From Sinorhizobium mexicanum (lineage in GTDB: Bacteria; Pseudomonadota; Alphaproteobacteria; Rhizobiales; Rhizobiaceae), in NCBI RefSeq assembly GCF_013488225.1, contig NZ_CP041238.1, positions 2,319,501 through 2,383,500 of the forward strand: 64,000 nt of DNA. The letters are read 5' to 3'. A model generated the notes under the pieces. It was not told the DNA's origin. It did no database searches and saw only the letters and a program-made list of their open reading frames with translations. The translations under genes and the position numbers were made by a program. This document shows positions 17,830-27,068 of the stretch, piece by piece. Numbering within the stretch: the first letter of the stretch is position 1; each line of letters starts with the position of its first letter.

Positions 17830-19113
17830 TTACGCCGGCTCGGTGGTCATGACAAGGCTGGCATTCTGACCACCGAAGCCGAAGGAGTTCGACAGCACGG
17901 CAGTGACCTGCTGGCTGCGCTTCACGTTCGGCACGACATCGAGAACGATCGCCGGGTCAGGGTTTTGGTAGTTGATCGTCGGCGGCAGCGTGCCGGTCAG
18001 CATCGTCTGCAGCGAGAAGACCGCCTCGACCGCACCGGCCGCCGTCAACGTATGGCCGATCATCGACTTGTTCGACGAAACCGGGATCGTCGGCAGGCGC
18101 TCGCCGAAGACGGACGACATCGACAGATATTCCATCTTGTCGTTCTCCGGCGTCGACGTGCCGTGGGCATTGATATAGCCGATGCCGCTCTCGTCGATAC
18201 CGGCGTCCTCGAGTGCGGCGCGGATCGTCGCGATCGCCGGGCCGCCATCCGGCGACGAACGCGTGCGGTGGAAGAGGTCGGCCTTTTCGCCGCAACCCTT
18301 GAGAATGCCGTAGACGCGTGCGCCGCGGGCAATGGCCGCTTCCAACGATTCAAGCACCAGCGTCGCGGCCCCTTCCGCGATGACGAAGCCGTCGCGGTCC
18401 TTGGTGAAGGGTTTCGATGCCTTTTCCGGCGGATCGTTCTGGGTCGAGAGCGCGGAAAGCAACGAGAAGCGGATCAGTGCCTCGGCGCTGACCGAGCCGT
18501 CCGTTGCGACCGTCAAGGCGCGATCGGTGCGGCCCTGGCGGATCGCCTCAACGCCGAGCTGGATCGCCGTCGCACCGGAAGCGCAAGCCGTCGAAAGCGT
18601 GACCGGCAGGCCGCGGGTGCCGAAGCGGTCAGCGAGGCGCTCCGAAATCGAGCCGAAGAGCACGGCCTCGTGAAACACCGGATCCGCCTTCTGCCGCATT
18701 GCCGCGAGGAAACGGTTATAGGCGTCGCCCGGCCGCTCGGACGGCGGCGAACGGTCGGCAAGCTCGAAGCGTGCGCTCCATTCCGGTTCGATCGGTGGAG
18801 CAGCGAGGAACAGCGGGCCATTGAAATCACCGGAGAGACCGGCCTGCGCCAGTGCCTCCAGTGTCGTCTCGCGCGCCATTGCATAGGAGCGCTCGACCGC
18901 ATTTTCGGCCGGCAACTCGATGAAATCGACTGTACCGCTGATGCGGGTCGAAAGGCCCTCGGTCGGGAAACGGGTGATCTTGTGGATGCCGGAAACGCCG
19001 CCGGAAAGCGCCGCCCAGTTGTCTTTAAGGCCCTGGCCCAACGAGGTGATGACGCCCATGCCGGTAACGGCGACAATTGGGCGGCCGAGATGATCCGTAT
19101 ATGCCTTGCTCAT
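17830..19113 (-). CDS. fabF1XL: FabF1XL, beta-ketoacyl-ACP synthase of the VLCFA cluster
   Basis: 427 residues, thiolase-fold KAS II. The catalytic triad is intact: Cys in STACASGATA, His in NAHGTSTPEND and His in SNKSMIGHTLTAAG. It would elongate acyl chains carried on AcpXL by decarboxylative condensation with malonyl-ACP, in the cytoplasm. It lies 13 bases downstream of fabF2XL, its presumed partner, and the two may form a heterodimer in which this subunit is the active one. Confidence 0.95.
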   Translation of the reverse strand: MSKAYTDHLGRPIVAVTGMGVITSLGQGLKDNWAALSGGVSGIHKITRFPTEGLSTRISGTVDFIELPAENAVERSYAMARETTLEALAQAGLSGDFNGPLFLAAPPIEPEWSARFELADRSPPSERPGDAYNRFLAAMRQKADPVFHEAVLFGSISERLADRFGTRGLPVTLSTACASGATAIQLGVEAIRQGRTDRALTVATDGSVSAEALIRFSLLSALSTQNDPPEKASKPFTKDRDGFVIAEGAATLVLESLEAAIARGARVYGILKGCGEKADLFHRTRSSPDGGPAIATIRAALEDAGIDESGIGYINAHGTSTPENDKMEYLSMSSVFGERLPTIPVSSNKSMIGHTLTAAGAVEAVFSLQTMLTGTLPPTINYQNPDPAIVLDVVPNVKRSQQVTAVLSNSFGFGGQNASLVMTTEPA

Positions 19114-19126
19114 GGTTCGAGCCCCT

Positions 19127-20335
19127 TTATTCCGCAGAAAGCACGGCGACGCCTTCGCCGCGGGCGTGGCCGATCGTCGTCACGACCGCCGTCTTGGCGG
19201 GTGCCGTCATCACGGTTTCAGCATTGGCATCGAAGGGCGGGACCTTGGCGGCGTGGCCGAGCGAGAGCGCCGCCAGCGCCAGGCCCACTGGAAACTGTGC
19301 CTCGATGCCATGCCCGACGAGACCGCCATAGGCGCGAATTGGCCGACCGGCGAGTGTCGTTTCGAGAAAGTTCTTCTCGCGGCGGGCGAGATCGTGGAAG
19401 CCTGAGGTGCCGGAAAAGACCACGGTCGACTGCGGCTCGAAGGCGGCAGCCGGTGCCGCTAGCTCGGCAAGACGTGCCTCGAGCCGCCCATCCTGACGGC
19501 TGCCGCGATCGCCACCGACCGCCTCGATCGAGGCGTAGATGCGGGCGCCGCGCGCCTCGGCATATTGGCGTGATTCGAGCACGAGGAATGCGCCGACCGA
19601 GCCGAGGATGAGGCCGCCGCCGTCCTCCGGCTTGCGCGACCAGATCGGATGCCAGTCGCCAACCGCGCAGCCCTGGATGGCTTCGATCAGCAGGATGATA
19701 TCGATACGCTCGGCCGAAAACGCGCCACCGACGAGCGTGTGGGTCGACTGGCCGGCCTTGATGCGCGCGAAGGCAGTTTCGAAGGCCGAAATGCCGGCAG
19801 CCTCTTCGCCCATAAAGGTGCGAGAAGAGCCCGTCACCTTGTGGACGATGGATATGTTGCCGGCGAGCAGATTGGAGAGCTGCGCCAGAAAGAGCGTTGG
19901 CCGCAGTTCAGTCGTCAGCTTCTCGTTGAGGAGCTGCTCGCGGTCGTTGCGCTTCAGGCCTTCGTCGACGATCAGCGAGTCGACGTTGATGTCGCGCTCG
20001 CCGCCGCCGGCGGCCACGATCATATCCATGCTGCCGCAGGCTTCGAGATTGTCCTTTAGCCCTGCGTCGTCAAGCGCCAAACCGGCGGCAAAGACGCCGA
20101 GGCGCTGCCAGTTTTCCATCTGCCGCTGGTCGCCACGCTTGGCGATCTGCTGGGACCAGTCGATTTCCGGCAGCGGATGAACCGGATAGGGAGCGAAACG
20201 TTCGGTCTCGACGCGCACTTTCGGCGGTCCGGCGGCGGCCAAAAGCGCGACATGCGGCTCGACGCCTACCCCCTGGCTCGTCACGATGCCGACGCCGGTG
20301 ATCACCACGTCGTTTGCGGATTTCGTCATCTTCAC
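19127..20335 (-). CDS. fabF2XL: FabF2XL, KAS-like protein lacking the active-site cysteine
   Basis: 402 residues, ketosynthase fold. It begins ANDVVITGVGIVTSQGVG, like other KAS proteins. At the position of the catalytic Cys the sequence reads HKVTGSSRTFMGEEAAG, with no cysteine. The first His motif is also changed (FSGTSGFHDL), while GGLVGHGIEAQFP retains a His. By analogy with chain-length factors of type II polyketide synthases, it may set the C28 chain length in complex with FabF1XL; this is inference. It overlaps fabZXL by 4 bases. Confidence 0.92.
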   Translation of the reverse strand: MKMTKSANDVVITGVGIVTSQGVGVEPHVALLAAAGPPKVRVETERFAPYPVHPLPEIDWSQQIAKRGDQRQMENWQRLGVFAAGLALDDAGLKDNLEACGSMDMIVAAGGGERDINVDSLIVDEGLKRNDREQLLNEKLTTELRPTLFLAQLSNLLAGNISIVHKVTGSSRTFMGEEAAGISAFETAFARIKAGQSTHTLVGGAFSAERIDIILLIEAIQGCAVGDWHPIWSRKPEDGGGLILGSVGAFLVLESRQYAEARGARIYASIEAVGGDRGSRQDGRLEARLAELAAPAAAFEPQSTVVFSGTSGFHDLARREKNFLETTLAGRPIRAYGGLVGHGIEAQFPVGLALAALSLGHAAKVPPFDANAETVMTAPAKTAVVTTIGHARGEGVAVLSAE

Positions 20336-20808
20336 TTCTCCGAACCGGCCATCGCGGCCATCAGTCCCAGCTCCTCGGCGCGCTTGCGAACGATATCGCC
20401 GAGAGGCACCTGATCGAACGGCATCGTCCTCAGTTTCAACTGGGCATCACATATCTTCTTGCCGGCCGAGGTAATCTTCGCCTTCGTCACGGCAAAACCG
20501 GACCCTTCATGCTCCAGCAAAGCCTCGATCTCAAGCTCGGTGGAAGGCTCCACGAACGTGCGCATCTTGGCGCCGTCGACAGACATCAGGAACGGCATCG
20601 CCGCAAATTTCGTGGCGGCCAGCACGAGAAAGCCCGAGGCCTGCGCCATGGTCTCTATCAGGAGCACGCCCGGAACCAAGGGATAACCCGGAAAATGTCC
20701 CTCGAACACGGGGCTCTTTTCCGGAACGACCGATCGCGCCGTCAGGCGGCCCGTCGCAAGATCCACCGTTTCGACGCGGTCGATCATCTGGAAGTATTCA
20801 AGGAGCAT
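20332..20808 (-). CDS. fabZXL: FabZXL, 3-hydroxyacyl-ACP dehydratase
   Basis: 158 residues, hot-dog fold. The FabZ active-site His is seen in GHFPGYPLVPGVLLIETMAQ, and Glu in the same stretch is the second catalytic residue. It would dehydrate 3-hydroxyacyl-AcpXL during VLCFA elongation. The ATG at 20808 gives the standard length. It lies downstream of acpXL, with a repeat-bearing gap of about 220 bases between them. Confidence 0.94.
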   Translation of the reverse strand: MLLEYFQMIDRVETVDLATGRLTARSVVPEKSPVFEGHFPGYPLVPGVLLIETMAQASGFLVLAATKFAAMPFLMSVDGAKMRTFVEPSTELEIEALLEHEGSGFAVTKAKITSAGKKICDAQLKLRTMPFDQVPLGDIVRKRAEELGLMAAMAGSEK

Positions 20809-20935
20809 GAAGGCTCATCCCCGTTGGTTTCGGGCTCAAGTAAAAACGCCGATGCCGCCTGTCAAGCGCGGGACGCGACAGGCGGCATCGTGAAACGGGT
20901 CGAACCGCGTCGACGGAAGGTCAATCAGGCCCTAG

Positions 20936-21045
20936 ATCACGTGATTTTGGTTTGAAAAACCAAAATCATAAACGTGATCGATTCCAACAAAGCAAAGCGG
21001 GATGCGGGCGGAAAACCGCTTCACACTTTTCCTCATCCCGCTTTG
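20936..21045 (+). repeat. composite palindromic repeat (families B plus hairpin)
   Basis: TGATTTTGGTTT and AACCAAAATCA form one hairpin, flanked by GATCAC..GTGATC. The GCGGGATGCGGGCGGAAAACC..CCTCATCCCGC element follows. It overlaps the last codons and stop of acpXL (21033). Confidence 0.85.
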
Positions 21046-21320
21046 GCCGCCCGAAGTTCGTCGATCTTCGCACAGAGGTTCTTCAGCACGAAGTATTCTT
21101 CGGTCGAAACCTTGCCTTCGTTGACTTCCTGGGTCCACTGCTCGAGCGGGATCTTGATCCCGAATTCCTTGTCGATCGCAAAAACGATGTCGAGGAAGTC
21201 CAGGCTGTCGATGCCGAGATCATCGATCGTGTGGCTCTCCGGCTTGATCGTCTCGCGATCGATCTCGCTGGTTTCCGCAATAATATCGGCGACCTTGTCG
21301 AATGTTGCTGTCACGCGCAT
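21033..21320 (-). CDS. acpXL: AcpXL, acyl carrier protein for very-long-chain fatty acids
   Basis: 95 residues. The phosphopantetheine attachment serine is in [18 protein letters not shown]. It is acidic and helical as expected, and slightly longer than housekeeping AcpP. It carries the growing chain that becomes 27-OH-C28:0 on lipid A. First gene of the minus-strand cluster acpXL-fabZXL-fabF2XL-fabF1XL-adh-lpxXL. The last three codons (Lys-Ala-Gly) and the stop fall within a family B repeat. Confidence 0.97.
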   Translation of the reverse strand: MRVTATFDKVADIIAETSEIDRETIKPESHTIDDLGIDSLDFLDIVFAIDKEFGIKIPLEQWTQEVNEGKVSTEEYFVLKNLCAKIDELRAAKAG

Positions 21321-21431
21321 ACCTCATGAAAATCGAGTCTTGGCGATCCCTATAGAAAAATGCACGGCAAAAGCCAATGCCTCTTGGCTTCTGCCATGCC
21401 GATTGCTTTAGCGATTCAAAATGCGGTGTTG

Positions 21432-22781
21432 CTAAACAGCGACCGAGTGGCGGCCGCGCCCGTTCGAAAGATGGGCGTCGAAGGCGGCCGCAACCGAGCG
21501 GGCGAAGGGCCGACCACGCGCCGTCAGCTTGAAGACGCCGGACTCGATCGTCGAAAGGCCTTCGGCATCGCGTGCACGGAAGAGCCGTGCCTCCTCGATG
21601 ACCGATGCGGCGATCAGCGGGAATTCCGCTTCGATGCGCTCGAAGGAGAAGCCGAACTCGCACATGACGAGCGAGATCACCCGTGCTCGCAGCCGATCCT
21701 CCGGGGTCAGCGCATAGCCGCGAACGGCGGCAAGGCCACCCTGCTCCGCCCGGCGCAGATATTCCCCGGTCGCCGGCATGTTCTGCACATGGCCCTCGCG
21801 AAACTGGCCGATCGCCGAAGCCCCGAGGCCGATCAGCGTTTCTGCCGTGTCGTCGGTGTAGCCCTGGAAATTGCGACGCAAGCGCCCTTCCCGGCTGGCG
21901 ACGGCAAGCGTATCGGAGGGCCGCGCGAAATGGTCGATGCCGATCGCCTCGTAACCGCACGCGACGAGCATCTCCGCCGCCCGCGCCATCTGGGCGTAGC
22001 GGGCGACAACACCCGGGAGGCTCTCCTCCGGGATCATCTGCTGATGCTTCTTCATCCACGGCACATGGGCATAACCGAACAGCGCGACGCGATCGGGGCC
22101 AAGCGACAACACCGCCTCGATCGTCCGCTCAAGCGTCGCCATCGTTTGATGCGGCAAGCCGTAGAGTACGTCGCAATTGACGGAACGGACGCCGCGCGCC
22201 CGCGACGCCTCGATCGCGTCACGCGTCTGCTCATAGGTCTGGATGCGATTGATGGCCTTCTGCACGACCGGATCGAAATCCTGGATGCCGAAGCTCGCCC
22301 GGCTCATGCCGATCGCCGCGAGGGCGTCGTGACGCGCCTCGTCAAGATCGTTCGGGTCCATCTCGACACTGATCTCGCAATCCTCGGCGAAGGTGAAATG
22401 CTGCGAGAACTGGCTCTTCAGCGCGATGAGATCGTCCGGCCGGACGAGCGTCGGCGAGCCGCCGCCGAGGTGCAAGGCGGTCACACGCGCGCCGCCCGTC
22501 ACCTGCTGACCGATCGCCTCGATCTCCCGGTGCAAGCCCGCCAAATAGGCGGTCACCGGATCATAACGCAGCGTCTGCTTCGTATGGCAGGCGCAGAACC
22601 AGCACAGGCGGTCGCAATAAGGAATATGTGCGTAGAGTGACAAGGTCTCGCCCTCGCCGATCGCGCCAAGCCAGCCCTCGTATTCCGCGTTGCCGATCGC
22701 TTCGGAAAAGTGCGGGGCGGTCGGATAACTGGTATAGCGCGGCACCGGCGCCGTATATTTCAGAACGAGTGCGTCTTCCAT
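21432..22781 (-). CDS. hemN: HemN, oxygen-independent coproporphyrinogen III oxidase
   Basis: 449 residues from the ATG at 22781, which has GGAGAGAAAG upstream; a longer frame to 22925 is rejected because it crosses the anaerobox. Radical SAM enzyme: the N-terminal VPRYTSYPTAPHF is diagnostic for HemN, and the cluster motif is CDRLCWFCAC (CX3CX2CXC). LHLGGGSPT and the SVEMDPN stretch are also typical. It converts coproporphyrinogen III to protoporphyrinogen IX without oxygen, feeding heme to the cbb3 oxidase. Divergent from fnrN. Confidence 0.97.
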   Translation of the reverse strand: MEDALVLKYTAPVPRYTSYPTAPHFSEAIGNAEYEGWLGAIGEGETLSLYAHIPYCDRLCWFCACHTKQTLRYDPVTAYLAGLHREIEAIGQQVTGGARVTALHLGGGSPTLVRPDDLIALKSQFSQHFTFAEDCEISVEMDPNDLDEARHDALAAIGMSRASFGIQDFDPVVQKAINRIQTYEQTRDAIEASRARGVRSVNCDVLYGLPHQTMATLERTIEAVLSLGPDRVALFGYAHVPWMKKHQQMIPEESLPGVVARYAQMARAAEMLVACGYEAIGIDHFARPSDTLAVASREGRLRRNFQGYTDDTAETLIGLGASAIGQFREGHVQNMPATGEYLRRAEQGGLAAVRGYALTPEDRLRARVISLVMCEFGFSFERIEAEFPLIAASVIEEARLFRARDAEGLSTIESGVFKLTARGRPFARSVAAAFDAHLSNGRGRHSVAV

Positions 22782-22833
22782 CTTTCTCTCCAGGCAGGTG
22801 ACGGAGAGATAAGCGAGCGTGCCACAGCCGCCT

Positions 22834-22847
22834 TTGATTTTGATCAA
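22834..22847. promoter_or_regulatory. perfect FNR/FixK box between hemN and fnrN
   Basis: TTGATTTTGATCAA matches TTGAT-N4-ATCAA exactly. It is 53 bases upstream of the hemN start and 160 bases upstream of fnrN, so it may serve hemN and autoregulation of fnrN. Confidence 0.88.
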
Positions 22848-23006
22848 GTGCGCCGCAAAACCACCCGGAAATTGACGATTCGCAATCTTGTCTGAGACAT
22901 AGTTTCGCGGTTCGGGAATTAGCACCCGTCAACTCTTGCTTTGCGGGCGTCAATCCTCTTTGGTCTTTTTGGTACATAAAGCGGGGCATTAGAAGAATTG
23001 CAGATC

Positions 23007-23735
23007 GTGAGCGAAAAAAGCCGCAAGGACATCCATAATTCCGACATTCCGGTCGTCTGCGCCGCCTGCGAGGCGCGCCACGGCGGGGTCTGCAGCACAC
23101 TCACGCCGAGCCAGTTGACCGAACTCAGCCGCCATTCGACACGCCGGCGCGTCGATCCAGGCAGCGAGATGGTCGGCCAGGGCGAAACGACCAACAATTA
23201 TGCGAACATCATTCGCGGCGTGGTAAAGCTCAGCAAGATGCTCTCCGACGGCCGCCAGCAGATCGTCGGTCTGCAGTTCGCGCCCGACTTCATGGGCCGG
23301 CCCTTCACCCGCGAAAGTGCGCTGAGCGCCGAGGCAGCAACCGGCATCGATATCTGCGCCTTCCCGCGCGCGGTCGTCGAGCGGCTCGTCTCTGAAGTGC
23401 CTGGCCTGGAGCACCGGCTGCACGAACAGGCCCTGAAGGAGCTCGACGAGGCACGCGACTGGATGCTGACGCTCGGCCGCAAGACCGCGCAGGAAAAGGT
23501 CGCGAGCTTTCTCTACCTCATCGCCTCCCACATCGATCCCGAGCATGGCCGTGCGAGCGAATTCGACCTGCCACTGTCGCGCGCCGACATCGCCGACTAT
23601 CTCGGCCTTACCATCGAGACGGTAAGCCGCCAGATCACCAAGCTGCGTAAGGAGGGGGTGATCCGCGTCGAGAACAGCCGCCGGGTCGTTGTACCGGACA
23701 TCGACCGCTTGATGCGCTTCGCCGGGATGGATTGA
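23007..23735 (+). CDS. fnrN: FnrN, FNR-type oxygen-responsive regulator
   Basis: 242 residues from the GTG at 23007 (AGAAG about ten bases upstream); an in-frame TTG at 22998 would add three. The N-terminal cysteines of VVCAACEARHGGVC, plus the central Cys in GIDICAFPRA, give the four ligands of an oxygen-labile 4Fe-4S cluster. This separates FnrN from FixK. A cyclic-nucleotide-binding fold is followed by the HTH IADYLGLTIETVSRQITKLR. It should bind TTGAT-N4-ATCAA boxes such as those at 3619, 9484 and 22834 under low oxygen. Confidence 0.93.
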   Translation: MSEKSRKDIHNSDIPVVCAACEARHGGVCSTLTPSQLTELSRHSTRRRVDPGSEMVGQGETTNNYANIIRGVVKLSKMLSDGRQQIVGLQFAPDFMGRPFTRESALSAEAATGIDICAFPRAVVERLVSEVPGLEHRLHEQALKELDEARDWMLTLGRKTAQEKVASFLYLIASHIDPEHGRASEFDLPLSRADIADYLGLTIETVSRQITKLRKEGVIRVENSRRVVVPDIDRLMRFAGMD

Positions 23736-23781
23736 TGCACCGGCATAGCGGCTTCTCCGCGGCTGGCCGGACCGCTTACGC

Positions 23782-24765
23782 TCAGAACAGCGACGCAACC
23801 AAAGCCGCGACGGCAAAGCTCAGCGCCATCGCCGAGCAGGCGCCATAAAAGACGGAAACGGCGGCATCGATATCCTCCGGCGTCGCCATCGACCTGCCGG
23901 GCTCGTTGATCATCGGTTCGTCAACCGTCACGCCGCTGTAGGTCCGTGGCCCGGCAAGCTGGAGATCCAGCGCCCCCGCCATCGCTGCCTCGGGCCAACC
24001 GGAATTCGGTGACCGATGGAGGCCGTGATCCCGTCGCGCGACATCCATTGCTGTCCGTGCCGCCTCCGCACCGCGCTTGAAATAGGCGCCGGCGGCTACC
24101 AGCAGGATCGAAAGGCGCGCGGCCGGCAGATTGGCAAGGTCGTCCAGCCGTGCCGCCGCCCAGCCGAAATGCAGATATTTCGGGCTTTTGTGGCCGATCA
24201 TCGAATCGGCCGTATTCAGCATCTTGTAGGCGAACAGGCCCGGAAGCCCGGCGATTGCGTACCAGAAGGCGGGCGCCACGACCCCATCCGAGAAGTTCTC
24301 CGCAAGGCTTTCGATGGCCGCCCGGCAGACACCGGGCTCGTCGAGCGTCTTCGGATCGCGGCCGACGATCATCGACACGGCCGTCCTGCCGCCTTCAAGC
24401 CCGTCTTCACGCAGTGCCTGCGCCACGCGCTTCACGTGATCGGCGAGGCTCTTCTGTGCAAGAAAGACGGCAACGACGATGGCCTCCAGCAGAAAGCCAA
24501 CGGCGCCCAGCACATCGAACAGGCGATGAAACACGACGCCGACCACGATGCTTGCCAAGAGCAGAAACGCGATCGCCGCGAGCCCCCTCATCTTGAGGGC
24601 CGCCGGCCCCGCCCTACCGCGATTGAGCGCCTCGTCTAAAATCCCGATCCCCTTGCCGAAGAAGACGACCGGATGCGTCACGCGCTCCCAGAGCCAGTCG
24701 GGATCACCGACCAGACGGTCGATTACCAGTGCGACAACGAGGATGAGAAAAATTTCAAAAGTCAC
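23782..24765 (-). CDS. cobD: CobD/CbiB, adenosylcobinamide-phosphate synthase
   Basis: 327 residues, polytopic membrane protein. It begins with a hydrophobic helix and VIDRLVGDPDWLWERVTHPVV, then KTLDEPGVCRAAIESLAENFSDGVVAP, both characteristic when read in short pieces (LVGDPDWLWERVTHPV; SLAENFSDGVVAP). It joins adenosylcobyric acid to aminopropanol phosphate. GTG start, placed directly after the cobC stop with no gap. Last gene of cobE-A-B-C-D. Confidence 0.95.
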   Translation of the reverse strand: MTFEIFLILVVALVIDRLVGDPDWLWERVTHPVVFFGKGIGILDEALNRGRAGPAALKMRGLAAIAFLLLASIVVGVVFHRLFDVLGAVGFLLEAIVVAVFLAQKSLADHVKRVAQALREDGLEGGRTAVSMIVGRDPKTLDEPGVCRAAIESLAENFSDGVVAPAFWYAIAGLPGLFAYKMLNTADSMIGHKSPKYLHFGWAAARLDDLANLPAARLSILLVAAGAYFKRGAEAARTAMDVARRDHGLHRSPNSGWPEAAMAGALDLQLAGPRTYSGVTVDEPMINEPGRSMATPEDIDAAVSVFYGACSAMALSFAVAALVASLF

Positions 24766-25767
24766 TTACACACCTGTCCGCTGCAAGGCGTCAGCAAGGC
24801 GCCGATCGCCGTTTTCGTCCGGGGTGAGGCCGATCCTGAGCCAATGCGGGTTGTAGTCGAACTTGCGCGTCAGGATGTGCGCTTCGCAAAGCGCGGTATG
24901 AAGCTCGCATGCCCGGTCGCTCTCGACCAGAGCGAAAAGGCCCGTACCGCCCGCGATCTTCATGCCGGCTGCTCTGAGTACCGCATCGAGCCCAGCCCTG
25001 CGCGCAGCAATGCTCCTCGCGGTTGCCTCGGTGTCACCTTCCATGAGTTTCGCCGAAATGGCGAGTGCCGGGCCGGAGACCGCCCAGGGACCGAGCCACT
25101 CGCGGAACGCTGCAAGGATCGAAGCGCGAGCGATGACGAAGCCGAGCCTCAGGCCTGCCAGGCCGAAGAACTTGCCGAAGGAGCGGAAGACGATGAGATT
25201 GTCGGAGGTTGCTGCATAGCGGGCGACGCTCGCATCCGGCTCGAGATCGCCAAAAGCCTCGTCGACCACCAGCAAGCCGCCATGCGCTTTCATGGCGCCC
25301 GCCATGGTAAGGATTTCCTCAGGCGGAAAAAGCCGCCCGGTCGGGTTGTTGGGATTGACGACTACGGCGAGACCGTGCGCGGCGGCAAGATCGTCGGCGC
25401 GCTGGACGGGATCGACCGCGAAGCCGGCAGCCGCGAGCACGCGGGCGTATTCGCCATAGGTCGGCGCGAAGACGGCGGCACGTCTCCCGGCGTCAGCGAG
25501 CCGCGGCAGCAACTGGATCGCGGCCTGGGTGCCGGGCACCGGCAGGGGCATGGCATCACCGGTTCCATAGTAGCGGCTTGCGGCAAGACGCGCCGCCTCC
25601 TCGACATGGCGGTCCGGAAGGCGATGCCAGACACTGGGATCGATCTCCGGCAAGGAAACCGGACGCGGGTTGATGCCGGTCGAAAGGTCGAGCCATTCGG
25701 CCGGAGTACCGCCGAAACACGCGGCGGCCTCGGTAACCCCGCCGCCATGTAGGATGGGAGCGGTCAT
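24766..25767 (-). CDS. cobC: CobC, threonine-phosphate decarboxylase-like aminotransferase
   Basis: 333 residues, fold type I PLP enzyme. The N-terminal HGGGVTEAAACFGGTPAEWLDLSTGINP is typical in short form (LDLSTGINP), with NPNNPTGRLFPPEE and FRSFGKFFGLAGLRLGF supplying the PLP lysine and phosphate-binding region. It makes aminopropanol phosphate for the nucleotide loop of cobalamin. It overlaps the cobB end by 4 bases and abuts cobD. Confidence 0.94.
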   Translation of the reverse strand: MTAPILHGGGVTEAAACFGGTPAEWLDLSTGINPRPVSLPEIDPSVWHRLPDRHVEEAARLAASRYYGTGDAMPLPVPGTQAAIQLLPRLADAGRRAAVFAPTYGEYARVLAAAGFAVDPVQRADDLAAAHGLAVVVNPNNPTGRLFPPEEILTMAGAMKAHGGLLVVDEAFGDLEPDASVARYAATSDNLIVFRSFGKFFGLAGLRLGFVIARASILAAFREWLGPWAVSGPALAISAKLMEGDTEATARSIAARRAGLDAVLRAAGMKIAGGTGLFALVESDRACELHTALCEAHILTRKFDYNPHWLRIGLTPDENGDRRLADALQRTGV

Positions 25768-27068
25768 TGTCTGCCCGAGAGATCGATCAAATGCATGAAG
25801 GAGCCGGCGACACTCCCCCGCCGGAGGCCGGCATAACCGAGATTGCTGCCCGCAGCGTCATGGACCGCGAAGAGCGGTTCAGCCGCGCCTTCGGATACAA
25901 TGGTCGCGTAGTGGAACTCGTGCGCCGTCATTGTTCCATCGAAAAATGCGTTGTCGAGCGGCGCGACGCGCCGATAGCCGAGATGCCGCTTGCGCTCGGC
26001 AAAACTGGTCACCAGCGGCAGAAGGCCGAGCATTTCGTAACGCCTGCCATCCGCGGCGACAAGCCCCTCGCCGAGCGTCATGTAGCCTCCGCACTCGCCG
26101 AAGATGCGCACGCTCGTCTCCGCTGCGCCTTGCAAGCCCTTGCGGAACTGCGCTGCCCCGGCCAGCTTTTCGGCGTGCAGTTCGGGATAGCCGCCCGGAA
26201 GATAAATCGCGTCTACACCGCTTTCGGGCGCTTCATCCGCGAGCGGCGAGAAGAAGGAGATTTCCGCGCCCTGCATCCGCCAACCGGAAATAAGGTGTGC
26301 GTAGCAGAAGGCGAAGGCGACGTCGCGGGCGACAGCGATTCGCTGGCCGAGCGGCTTCATCGCGGTGATTTCCGAGTTGGCTGCCCCCGGCGGCGAGGGT
26401 GTTGCGGCAGCCAGGATTGCGCCGAGATCGCAATTCGCCTCCACGAAGTCCGCCGCGTGGTCGATGAACGGTTCCAGGCCCCCGTGTTCACCGGCCTGCA
26501 CCAGGCCCAGGTGACGCTCCGGCAGCTTCAGGGAGCTGTCCTGCCGAAGCACGCCGAAAATCGCCACGCGTGCGCGGTCGAGCGCATCGCGCAGCATCAT
26601 CTCGTGGCGGTCGCTGCCGACCTTGTTGAGGATGACGCCGGCAACGCGGATATCGTCGCGGTAGTCGGTGTAACCGCGCACCAGCGCCGCGACCGAATGA
26701 GACAAACGCGCACAGTCGACGACGAGAATCACGGCGAGCCCGAGCGTGGCAGCAAGATCAGCCGGCGCGCCGGTGCCATCCGCGGCGCCGTCGTAGAGAC
26801 CCATCATCGCCTCGACCACAAGCGTGCGGCCGCCGGACGCCACCTGCGCGGCATTGGCAACGAGCAGCTCGGGGCGCATCGCCCAGGGATCATAGTTGAA
26901 GCAGGGCTCACCGCTTGCGGCGGTGTGGAAGGCGGGATCGATATAGTCGGGCCCGGCCTTGCCGGGTGCGATGGCGATCCCACGCCGCCTCAGTGCCCGC
27001 ATCAGCCCGAGCGTCACCGTGGTCTTCCCCGAGCCAGAGCTCGGGGCCGCAATCAGAAGACCGCTCAT
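25764..27068 (-). CDS. cobB: CobB, hydrogenobyrinic acid a,c-diamide synthase
   Basis: 434 residues: an ATP-dependent amidotransferase with an N-terminal P-loop-like domain (APSSGSGKTTVTLGLMRAL) and a C-terminal class I glutaminase domain whose nucleophilic Cys lies in FGECGGYMTLGEG, with YLPGGYPELHAEKLA upstream. It amidates the a and c carboxylates of hydrogenobyrinic acid before cobalt insertion by CobN. It overlaps both neighbours by 4 bases, indicating a coupled operon. Confidence 0.96.
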   Translation of the reverse strand: MSGLLIAAPSSGSGKTTVTLGLMRALRRRGIAIAPGKAGPDYIDPAFHTAASGEPCFNYDPWAMRPELLVANAAQVASGGRTLVVEAMMGLYDGAADGTGAPADLAATLGLAVILVVDCARLSHSVAALVRGYTDYRDDIRVAGVILNKVGSDRHEMMLRDALDRARVAIFGVLRQDSSLKLPERHLGLVQAGEHGGLEPFIDHAADFVEANCDLGAILAAATPSPPGAANSEITAMKPLGQRIAVARDVAFAFCYAHLISGWRMQGAEISFFSPLADEAPESGVDAIYLPGGYPELHAEKLAGAAQFRKGLQGAAETSVRIFGECGGYMTLGEGLVAADGRRYEMLGLLPLVTSFAERKRHLGYRRVAPLDNAFFDGTMTAHEFHYATIVSEGAAEPLFAVHDAAGSNLGYAGLRRGSVAGSFMHLIDLSGRQ

